From assembly GCA_937926325.1 (NCBI GenBank), contig CALAZQ010000111.1:1-12215 (forward strand): a stretch of DNA of 12,215 nt. The letters are read 5' to 3'. The notes beneath the pieces are model-generated. The model was not told where the DNA came from, did no database searches, and saw only the letters and a list, made by a program, of their open reading frames with translations. Positions 5,755 to 12,215 of this stretch are shown piece by piece; within the stretch, counting starts at the first letter, position 1; each line of letters begins with the position of its first letter. A program made the translations under genes and the position numbers. This DNA is from an uncultured Planctomycetaceae bacterium (lineage in GTDB: Bacteria; Planctomycetota; Planctomycetia; Pirellulales; UBA1268).

Positions 5755-8547
5755 ATGCCTCCTTTTCAACGCTTCGATTCTATTCTCTTTGGTTCAAAAA
5801 AGGGACAGACCCGCGTCACTCGGCAAAAACGCAGCCGCCGAGCCTTGAAGAAAACGCACGAATGCTCTCTTGAGCGCCTTGAGCCTCGTATTGCGTTGGA
5901 CGCAACTGGTGTGACGCAAATACAACGACCACCCCTCCAACAGTCCCACGCCATCTACCTGTACGCAGGAAATCCAGACTCAGCCGGTCCCTTGCCAGTC
6001 CAACTTGGCAAAAGCGACGTCATTGGGTCAGAGGCCAATAGCTTTGTTGTCACCCATGTCACGAACGGCATAGTCGAAAAGTGGGACGATCTGAAGCAAG
6101 AGTGGCGCGATGTTTCAACCAAACCAACCAGTTCCAATCCAATGGAACTCCTGCGTCTCCTCAAGGACAGACATATCGAAAGCGACGACCTGCTACGGTG
6201 GGTGCCTGCCGCCAACACAAGCACTCTTTCACCAATAGCGGCATTTAAAACACTCCCGTGGAACACGGCAGAAGGTCCAACGGAATCTGACTGTCCCGGA
6301 ACAACCGTCTTCCAAGTAAGCAGTAGCGTTCAGGCACTAGGAGCGGCTGGAGGCCCAACTCCAGAATCGATCGCCGCCCAGACGACTGAGACGACTTGCG
6401 ACTGTGGCTGCCCCACACCACCACCCCTCGAAAACCTTCAGGCTCAAGAGGTGTCAGGGGGGGCGATCAAGGTCTCTTGGGACAAGTCCCACAACAGCAA
6501 CATCGAACTTCTCGAGACAATCAAGCTCAAGGCACCTGACGGGACTCGGTTCGAAGCAAGTGACCTTGTATGGCATGACGGCCTTCAAAGATTTTTCGCA
6601 GTCTCAGACGACGGCGGCTACCTTGCAACGTTTGAATATGACGGCACCGGGATCACTGGGGATGATGTTGTTCAACAGTACTGGGACTTGACGTCCCAAC
6701 TCAGAGAAAAATTGGGCGATACGTGGACAGATAATGCGCAAAGTTTCGAGGGACTCACGTTCAAAAATTCTGACTCACTGACTGATATGGTGATCTACAT
6801 TGGCACGGAATTTGAATCGGATACCAACAATCGAATTATTGAATTCGATTTCACCGGATCATTCGATCCTGAAACCGGCACATGGTTAGGAGCCAGCGGT
6901 TTGATTAAGAACGTCTTTGACTTAGAGGAGGTCATGCCGGGCGCAGACGACGACAACAACAAAAAAGCTGGGCTTGAGGCACTCACGTTTGTGCCCGACA
7001 CAACAGGTGGGGTCTTCTATGTTGGTCAGCAGTACGACGGCGCGATTCTTAAGCTCAAGCTCAACAGCGAAACCGGAGCCGTCGAGAAAGTGGGCACGGT
7101 AATATTTGAGGACCTGCCCCGGGTCAACGGGTTCGTTGACCTTTCTGCAATGCAGTACCTGAAAATAGACGGTGATCCCTATCTTCTTACGCTGTTTGGA
7201 GAAGGCTATAACGACGGAGACACCGATTACAAGGGCAATGACACGCCCGTTCGCATATCAATCTCCAAACTTACCGATTTGGAAGAATTTGAAACGAAAG
7301 CAAAAAAGGGAATCAGCTGGGCCCAGCAAGGGGATCGGGTAAAGGAAGATTGGCCGTCTCTTTTTGGTATCGACTCACAAGGCAATCTCAATGAAGCCTA
7401 CGGGATGCAAGGACCAGAAGGGATCGCCTATTTCACTCACAACGGTGAACCTCGACTTGCGATTGGTAGTGATCCTGGAAAGTATCAGACACTTGACGGC
7501 GAACGCATTGGACATGTGAAAGTTTTTGGTGGAATTGATTTCAGCAAGCCTCAGGTGACGTATGTTACTAAGATCAGTGATGAGGCTGGGAACACTGCGG
7601 TCTACCCTCTGGGGCTACAAGCCCTTGCGGAGCATCAGGGGGGATACGGCCAGACCTTCACTACAGAGGTCCGGGCACTCGGCACATTAGCTGATGGGAC
7701 AACTGGCCAACTTGCCGCACTCGGCGCAACCCAAATCACAACATCAAAGATTAAGACAACTATTGTTATCCGGCATGCCCAAGATAACGGGAGTACCAAT
7801 CGCGACGAAGAACTTCGAGAACACGGCGTGATAAAACAAGATGAATCGTACATCGCGAAGCTCCCTGATTCTGGAAATATCCACTACCTACTGCCTAATG
7901 AATCGGACAAGGTCGAACACAACGGGTCGCCACTCGGCATAGAATCCAATTCGGAATTGAAAGACGAGGGGTGGCGGCAAGCCAACAGTTATTCAACGGT
8001 ACTGCCAGCTTTAACTGATAAACTTGCCGCTGAGCCTATCAGCCGAATTATGATTGACTCCTACTGGCGGGCAAATGATTTGGGGCATGGCACATCGAAC
8101 CCAATCGACACCGCGCTTCCTTTCATTATCCAAACGGCATCGTCGACGCCTGGCCTGCAGGTAGACCTGGTGCCATATACAGATGGCCAGCAAGTAGATA
8201 AGGACCCTTGGCATAACCTCTATGTTTCATCTCCTGAGATCGTAGGAGTTAGCGACAGTAGCGACGTGGGGTCCGTTCTTATCGTCTCAACTGGGCAGGG
8301 GATTTACGGGAAGGAAAAAAAAGTAGGCTTTACGTTTGAGAACTCTATTCTCGACGATCTTTCTCAGAAATATGGGCTTACAGGTGACCTGGAGGCCTAC
8401 GTGAGTAAAAACCCAACCGCCAAGGGCGTTACCATTTACGTTTTTGGAGACCTCGATCAGAACGCAAGTAATGGCAACGAGATGTATGTTTATAACCACG
8501 AGTGGGAGGAGAAGACATTCAGCGATGTGATTGCCCAGTTTAGTTGA
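5755..8547 (+). CDS. LEPR-XLL surface-type protein: beta-propeller plus histidine-phosphatase-like domain
   Basis: This 930-residue modular protein starts with a basic segment (residues 15-33, rich in K/R) and LEPRIAL at 42-48, a variant of the planctomycete LEPR-XLL motif; no classical signal peptide is seen. Residues about 65-165 (blocks VEKWDDL, PTSSNP, LLRWVPA) resemble a module I associate with large planctomycete proteins but cannot name. C215, C217 and C219 form a CxCxC cluster. Residues 220-245 look like the start of a fibronectin type III domain. Residues about 260-580 resemble an esterase-like phytase/SdiA-regulated beta-propeller (VSDDGGYLATF, FEGLTF, GLEALTFVPD, GPEGIAYF). From 668 a histidine-phosphatase-like domain follows: VIRHAQ (R673, H674), EGWRQA, and SYWRAND (R772). 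The expected second His position reads VSTGQ (T846). GAGGA at 5743-5747, 7 bases before the ATG, supports this start. Location outside the cytoplasm is inferred; enzymatic activity is uncertain. Confidence 0.75.
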   Translation: MPPFQRFDSILFGSKKGQTRVTRQKRSRRALKKTHECSLERLEPRIALDATGVTQIQRPPLQQSHAIYLYAGNPDSAGPLPVQLGKSDVIGSEANSFVVTHVTNGIVEKWDDLKQEWRDVSTKPTSSNPMELLRLLKDRHIESDDLLRWVPAANTSTLSPIAAFKTLPWNTAEGPTESDCPGTTVFQVSSSVQALGAAGGPTPESIAAQTTETTCDCGCPTPPPLENLQAQEVSGGAIKVSWDKSHNSNIELLETIKLKAPDGTRFEASDLVWHDGLQRFFAVSDDGGYLATFEYDGTGITGDDVVQQYWDLTSQLREKLGDTWTDNAQSFEGLTFKNSDSLTDMVIYIGTEFESDTNNRIIEFDFTGSFDPETGTWLGASGLIKNVFDLEEVMPGADDDNNKKAGLEALTFVPDTTGGVFYVGQQYDGAILKLKLNSETGAVEKVGTVIFEDLPRVNGFVDLSAMQYLKIDGDPYLLTLFGEGYNDGDTDYKGNDTPVRISISKLTDLEEFETKAKKGISWAQQGDRVKEDWPSLFGIDSQGNLNEAYGMQGPEGIAYFTHNGEPRLAIGSDPGKYQTLDGERIGHVKVFGGIDFSKPQVTYVTKISDEAGNTAVYPLGLQALAEHQGGYGQTFTTEVRALGTLADGTTGQLAALGATQITTSKIKTTIVIRHAQDNGSTNRDEELREHGVIKQDESYIAKLPDSGNIHYLLPNESDKVEHNGSPLGIESNSELKDEGWRQANSYSTVLPALTDKLAAEPISRIMIDSYWRANDLGHGTSNPIDTALPFIIQTASSTPGLQVDLVPYTDGQQVDKDPWHNLYVSSPEIVGVSDSSDVGSVLIVSTGQGIYGKEKKVGFTFENSILDDLSQKYGLTGDLEAYVSKNPTAKGVTIYVFGDLDQNASNGNEMYVYNHEWEEKTFSDVIAQFS

Positions 8548-8564
8548 ATCACTCTAGAGCCAAG

Positions 8565-8609
8565 CGAAACGTAACCCCTTCTTTTGTCCGATAGTGGGTC
8601 ACGGTTTCG
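8565..8609. terminator. Possible shared hairpin between convergent genes
   Basis: Between the stop of the 930-aa protein and the end of the beta-lactamase-like gene, 8565-8577 (CGAAAC, GT, ACCC) can pair with 8596-8609 (GGGT, AC, GTTTCG). This gives 12 pairs with one bulge and one mismatch around an 18-base loop. The right arm overlaps the last codons of the minus-strand gene. No T-run follows on either strand, so intrinsic termination is only a suggestion. Confidence 0.25.
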
Positions 8610-9858
8610 TATCACCTAGCCGCAGTACGAGTTGGCCTAAACCTCGTCTGGCATTGAACTTGCCATAGTTCGACAGGAGCGAGAACTTTTTTTCGCTATC
8701 GACCATGTGGACGACGATTCCCGTGCCACCATGAATAACGCCTGAATGCCCCCATCCAATGCTCTCACCGATGCGAAACTTGCAAAGCCCCAGTCCGTAT
8801 CCAATCCACTCAAGCTCACCGTAAGGTTTGCCCCGAGACAACGTCTCGGTCGAATGCGAACTGGCTGTTGTCATCATCGTTAAGTGATGATCATCAAGAA
8901 CTTTGCCGGACATTATAGCCGATATCCACTTGGCAAGATCTGCCGATGTCGAGACGATCGCCCCGGCAGCCCAAGCCACTTTCCAGTCGGCTTTTTCAGC
9001 CTCAACTCGATTGAGTCTGAAGCCCTCTTTGCGAGCACATGCCGGATTTTCGAAATAGTTGCAGCTTGGTTCATATCCGCTGACTGTGCTCGTACGGGGC
9101 GTGCCTGTCCATACATACGTATGGTCCAGTTTCAGGGGCTTGAAAAACCGCCGCGTGATCAGGTCTTCCCACGTGGATGACGTCACCTCCTCCGCGATTA
9201 GTCCAAGGATGGTGTAGTTGGTATTGCTGTACTTCCAACGCGTCCCGGCTTGGAAATCTGGCTCTCGATTCAAAACATGACGGATCGATTCTCGCGGGCT
9301 ATCTGCCGGATCGTGGGCTGGGAGAGAGACAAAGTCTGGTATTCCACTGGTGTGCCTTAGAAGCATTTCAACGGTCACGTCTTTCCCGTAAGCAAAGCCA
9401 TCGATCCACCTGCTCATCGGATCCTGAAGCGACAGTTTTCCCTCCTGCGAAAGCTGTAAGATCAAGGCAGCGGTGAACGTCTTCGTGATACTGCCTATAT
9501 GAAATCCACTCTCCGCATTGAGCCTTTTTTCTGCTGCGATGTCAGCGAACCCTGAGGTCACGGTGACTACGCCAGCTTCTGGGCCTGCTGCAGTAATCAA
9601 GGTCGCTGTGATTCCTGGAATAGCTCCACCCCGGGGCTCGCCACCAGAGGAACGTAGTTCTTCGACTGTCTTTTTGAGCAGCGTTCGCGTCGGTTCATCG
9701 CGAGAGGCTCGTTCGCTGGGTGGTTGGGCAAAACATTCCGGGCGAACGCTCGGAGTTTCGAAAAGCGGGTGCAGAAGCATGAAGGGCAGCAGATAGCGAA
9801 GGCGCCAGCCCCTATTCTCGTTAGACGTCCATTGCTTGCTGGGCCTAAACGTTGCCAT
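8599..9858 (-). CDS. Exported class C beta-lactamase-like serine hydrolase (penicillin-binding-protein fold)
   Basis: A 419-residue serine hydrolase of the beta-lactamase/transpeptidase-like family (AmpC, DD-peptidase and esterase relatives). Motifs are in order: SxxK as S123-I-T-K126 in GSITKTFTAAL, YxN as Y210-S-N212 in WKYSNTNYTILG, and HSG at 371-373 in GWGHSGVIHGGTG, which takes the place of KTG as in class C-like esterases and peptidases. HTSGIPDF and the PLKLDHTY block are also typical. With the start at 9858 the N-terminus has basic residues followed by YLLPFMLLHPLF (22-33), a likely signal peptide, so it should act in the periplasm. The reading frame stays open upstream to 10050, but the GGGAGA site favours 9858. 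Two cysteines (C266, C274) may form a disulphide in a loop. Substrate is unknown. Most chromosomal members of this family are not antibiotic-resistance enzymes. Confidence 0.85.
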   Translation of the reverse strand: MATFRPSKQWTSNENRGWRLRYLLPFMLLHPLFETPSVRPECFAQPPSERASRDEPTRTLLKKTVEELRSSGGEPRGGAIPGITATLITAAGPEAGVVTVTSGFADIAAEKRLNAESGFHIGSITKTFTAALILQLSQEGKLSLQDPMSRWIDGFAYGKDVTVEMLLRHTSGIPDFVSLPAHDPADSPRESIRHVLNREPDFQAGTRWKYSNTNYTILGLIAEEVTSSTWEDLITRRFFKPLKLDHTYVWTGTPRTSTVSGYEPSCNYFENPACARKEGFRLNRVEAEKADWKVAWAAGAIVSTSADLAKWISAIMSGKVLDDHHLTMMTTASSHSTETLSRGKPYGELEWIGYGLGLCKFRIGESIGWGHSGVIHGGTGIVVHMVDSEKKFSLLSNYGKFNARRGLGQLVLRLGDTKP

Positions 9859-9865
9859 GCGGTGG

Positions 9866-9871
9866 TCTCCC
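9866..9871 (-). promoter_or_regulatory. Shine-Dalgarno deciding the start of the beta-lactamase-like gene
   Basis: On the minus strand GGGAGA lies 7 bases before the ATG at 9858. Competing starts in the same frame (9873, 9912, 10050) lack a comparable site. The 9858 start also puts the hydrophobic segment at a normal signal-peptide position. Confidence 0.55.
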
Positions 9872-10369
9872 ATGAGTCTGCCAGAGGAAATGATGATGCG
9901 TATCCATTGCATCCGCTTTTCAACTTCACAACAGCCCGATGATTTCACCGCAGGTTCTAGCAGAAAGTCAAAGAACCACCCCTGATGCTTCGTCTTCTGC
10001 CTGATCAGGGAGCAAATGAAAGATTCACGCCAACCGCTGCCAGAGAGCACTCATCGTGGTCATCGATTCGTTGAAAAGCGGTGGACGCGGACGGGATTAT
10101 TTCCCCAAGTTCGAGGTATTCAAAAAGGCCTTCTAATCCCTTCACGGCGAACATCATTCCGATATCTCAAGTGTTGAAAACCATTGGCCCGGACGCCCAA
10201 CGCCAAATTCAAAAGCGTTGAGCAGGCGATGGATTGGTGCTTCATCCTGTCAACAACTGGGTAGGCCGGCGAAGAGCATCGCGGAATGAGCGTCTACCAT
10301 GTCCCAAGTGTCCCTCCTGCTGCGTGCAGGCTTTTGCAGTTAAAACAGCATGAAACTGGCAGAATTTCT

Positions 10370-10388
10370 ATCCGCGTCTGCCGCGGAT
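10370..10388. repeat. Perfect 7-bp inverted repeat (hairpin)
   Basis: Arms ATCCGCG (10370-10376) and CGCGGAT (10382-10388) flank a 5-base loop. It lies in non-coding DNA 142 bases upstream of the DUF1996 gene. It could be an operator or an RNA hairpin; there is no T-run to make it an intrinsic terminator. Confidence 0.4.
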
Positions 10389-10462
10389 TGCCTTTCCTGG
10401 ATGGTCTTCTTTAAATGAGTTGTCAGGGGCATTGCGGCAGAGTAACTGCAAACGGACCAGCG

Positions 10463-10480
10463 GCCGGATTTATTTCCGGC
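10463..10480. repeat. Perfect 6-bp GC-rich inverted repeat (hairpin)
   Basis: Arms GCCGGA (10463-10468) and TCCGGC (10475-10480) surround the loop TTTATT. It sits 50 bases before the ATG at 10530 and so may fall in the 5' leader or promoter of that gene. Confidence 0.4.
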
Positions 10481-10529
10481 GGGCCCACCGTCAATCGGTT
10501 GCTCTCCTGTTTAGGAAGCGTGGCTGATT

Positions 10530-12215
10530 ATGCCCTCACTGAGCCGCCTTTTGCTGACACTGTGTCACACACAACACCACCACGCTGATCCAACGCCGTC
10601 GCTACGGCGACCAAAGTCCTGCCGCTATTTCTATCAGCCTCAAGCAGAGCACCTTGAGCCAAAACTGCTGCTGGCGGTCCTTGCTGCGGAGAACCCGGCA
10701 GACACCACGACTGATACCTTCGCTGCAGAAACAACGACAGTCGAACAGACGACACTCCTGCTCACGCCGACGAGTTCTGACTCTGTAACCTGGGGAATGG
10801 GCCTCACCGATCCTGGCCAGCCGTCTGCCTGGGACATCACCGGCATGCCGCTCGGTGAATTTCACAGCAGGCTGAATTTTGTGAAGCGGGCGACGGTCGA
10901 CCCGCTGCTCGCTCCGGGGAACCCCAACTTCTGGCACGCACACGACTTTTTCGTCAATCCCTCAATCGATGAGAACTCAACACTTGCCAGTCTTATGGCG
11001 GCGGGTGACTCAGCGGCGGCTCCAGCAAGCAACCGGTCGGTCTATTGGGTGCCCAGCCTGTTTGACCAAACGACTGGTCGCTACGTCGATCCACTCGACA
11101 GCTCGATCGCCTACTACTCGGTCCAGAAGCCGCTAGAGCCGTCGAAGATCGTCGCTATGCCAGCAGGGCTGTCGATCATCGCTGGCAACGCCATGCCATC
11201 TGCACGACAGCCGACAGAGTATGTCTTCTGGAACTACATCGGCACCACGACCCAATACGACCACATTCCGCAGGGAGACGAATGGCAGGATCTGCCGCTC
11301 CAAGCTGTCGTAATGTTTCCTCAGTTTTGGAATGGCGAAAGCCTTACCGGAAGCAACTTCAAAGACCACATGGCCTACGACCGGGGAGGTGATGGTGGCC
11401 CGAGTAGCCACCCCTTCCTGCTCCCTGAACTCCAGCTGCAAATCCATTACGGCCGGATTCCCCGCGACGCAAACCTCGCCCTGAGCTCAGACGTAATGAC
11501 CGCCGATCAGCCTGACTATGCTCCTGGCTGGAGCATGCATGCCGACTTCATTCATACACCCTGGCCCGAGCGGGATGCCGACGGAAATCTCTATGACGGG
11601 TTCGAGAGAAGGGTCAATGACTCCCTCCGCTGGCCCACCGTCGCCGGCACCGACGGAAATGCTGCTCGGCCAAACCCGATGGGGCTTGACCAGCCTTTCA
11701 CCCCGGTCCCGATTGACCTCAACCCGGTACTGCCCGGCAGTGGCGAGCAGCTTCCACCCCCAAGCACCCCGCCAGCCGACCAACCGACTGAACCACCTGT
11801 GAGCACGCCGACAATGGGTCCCATGCCCCGGGTGCCCGGCTCACCGGCAACACCGCTGCCGCCTCGTCTGCGACTCCCGCCTGAACCGCCAGCCCCCGTG
11901 CCGAATGGTCCTGAACTGCAATTGGCCTGGCCAACACCTGAAGTGGTGATGCTGACCGGCGTTGAAGTTGGCATCTACGGCACCGTTACCGATTCGGACG
12001 GGGTCGCGGAGATACGGCTGGCCCTGAAACATGAAAGTGGTAGCTATCTACGGCCAGACGGGAGCTTTGGCGGTCTGGCATGGCATACGGGGCAGATTGT
12101 TGCCGCTGACGGCCACTGGCGGCTTGTTATCGCGCCGCCTGTTCCCGGAGCGTACACGCTGACGGTCGTCGCTACCGACACCACCGGCGCCACAAGGAGC
12201 ACCGAAACCAGCTTT
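10530..12215 (+). CDS. LEPR-XLL protein with DUF1996 domain and Ig-like module (3' end beyond window)
   Basis: The frame is open from the ATG at 10530 to the window edge (562 codons visible, no stop). An in-frame TAG at 10512 limits the start, and AGGAAG (10513-10518) is a weak ribosome site. LEPKLLL at residues 42-48 is a LEPR-XLL variant. Residues about 116-345 match DUF1996: TVDPLLAPGN, the HAH motif (H136, H138), SVYWVPSLF (Y172-W173), MPAGLSIIAGN (from M210) and GWSMHADF (H337, D339). DUF1996 is best known from fungal secreted and WSC-associated proteins and some actinobacteria; its biochemical role is unknown. A proline-rich linker (about 398-462) leads to an Ig-like module (about 468-562) with the pattern GTVTDSDGVAEIRL and YTLTVVATDTTG. 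More modules probably follow outside the window. A surface or secreted location is inferred. Confidence 0.82.
   Translation, partial: MPSLSRLLLTLCHTQHHHADPTPSLRRPKSCRYFYQPQAEHLEPKLLLAVLAAENPADTTTDTFAAETTTVEQTTLLLTPTSSDSVTWGMGLTDPGQPSAWDITGMPLGEFHSRLNFVKRATVDPLLAPGNPNFWHAHDFFVNPSIDENSTLASLMAAGDSAAAPASNRSVYWVPSLFDQTTGRYVDPLDSSIAYYSVQKPLEPSKIVAMPAGLSIIAGNAMPSARQPTEYVFWNYIGTTTQYDHIPQGDEWQDLPLQAVVMFPQFWNGESLTGSNFKDHMAYDRGGDGGPSSHPFLLPELQLQIHYGRIPRDANLALSSDVMTADQPDYAPGWSMHADFIHTPWPERDADGNLYDGFERRVNDSLRWPTVAGTDGNAARPNPMGLDQPFTPVPIDLNPVLPGSGEQLPPPSTPPADQPTEPPVSTPTMGPMPRVPGSPATPLPPRLRLPPEPPAPVPNGPELQLAWPTPEVVMLTGVEVGIYGTVTDSDGVAEIRLALKHESGSYLRPDGSFGGLAWHTGQIVAADGHWRLVIAPPVPGAYTLTVVATDTTGATRSTETSF

Larger units (their letters stand above)
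9872..10529. other. Divergent intergenic region with hairpins, no recognised gene
   Basis: About 660 bases separate the beta-lactamase-like gene from the DUF1996 gene. The part at 9872-10050 remains open in the minus-strand frame but shows no domain. Two hairpins are clear: ATCCGCG/CGCGGAT at 10370-10376 and 10382-10388 (7 pairs, 5-base loop), and GCCGGA/TCCGGC at 10463-10468 and 10475-10480 (6 pairs, 6-base loop). The second lies 50 bases before the next start codon. Neither is followed by a T-run. All six frames were read roughly in 10051-10500; only short open stretches broken by stops were found, with no convincing transposase or other gene remnant. Confidence 0.45.

Noticed and set aside
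9859..10050. N-terminal extension of the beta-lactamase-like protein to 10050, including a DHRMA string like the EPSP synthase C-terminal motif
   Set aside because: The extension would bury the signal peptide and has no good ribosome site; the DHRMA match is too short and lacks the rest of EPSP synthase.
10051..10460. Transposase or other gene remnant between the hydrolase and DUF1996 genes
   Set aside because: Short translated stretches were read in all frames but none matched a family I can name, and no terminal inverted repeats or target duplications were seen.

Overview
The window looks like a chromosomal segment from a planctomycete, probably of the Pirellulales type. The main evidence is two large proteins that carry a LEPR-XLL type motif near the N-terminus (LEPRIAL and LEPKLLL, both at residues 42-48), a signature known from large planctomycete proteins. 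The mosaic of modular surface-type proteins, a type III polyketide synthase, a Tat-exported phosphoesterase and a phytanoyl-CoA dioxygenase-like protein fits that phylum. No rRNA, tRNA, CRISPR array or intact insertion sequence was seen.

Layout. (1) 34-665: a Phd/YefM-type antitoxin and a VapC-like PIN toxin overlap by 4 bases; the antitoxin has a -10-like TATAAT so close to its ATG that the mRNA may be leaderless. (2) 676-4368, plus strand, very GC-rich: an FAD-dependent geranylgeranyl-reductase-like oxidoreductase, a Tat-signal metallophosphoesterase and a type III polyketide synthase (chalcone/stilbene synthase fold) with an intact Cys-His-Asn triad. (3) 4379-5221, minus strand: a phytanoyl-CoA dioxygenase-family Fe(II)/2-oxoglutarate oxygenase that converges on the PKS with 10 bases between the stops. 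(4) 5222-5754: a non-coding stretch where base composition falls. (5) 5755-8547, plus strand: a 930-aa LEPR-XLL protein with a beta-propeller (esterase-like phytase/SdiA-regulated type) and a C-terminal histidine-phosphatase-like domain that seems to lack its second catalytic histidine. (6) 8599-9858, minus strand: an exported class C beta-lactamase-like serine hydrolase. (7) 9859-10529: a non-coding divergent region with two good hairpins. (8) 10530 to the window end, plus strand: a second LEPR-XLL protein, open at the window edge, with a DUF1996 domain, a proline-rich linker and an Ig-like module.

How the genes may work together. The type III PKS and FAD oxidoreductase are the likely core of a small polyketide (alkylresorcinol, alkylpyrone or quinone-like) pathway. 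The phosphoesterase between them and the convergent oxygenase are possible but unproven tailoring partners, and no methyltransferase is present here. The right half (about 5240-10500) is lower in GC and encodes secreted or surface-type proteins. It reads as an accessory segment of different history from the PKS block. No complete, clearly new system is proven. The best leads are the interrupted PKS locus, the propeller plus degenerate phosphatase fusion, and the DUF1996 domain in a LEPR-XLL protein.
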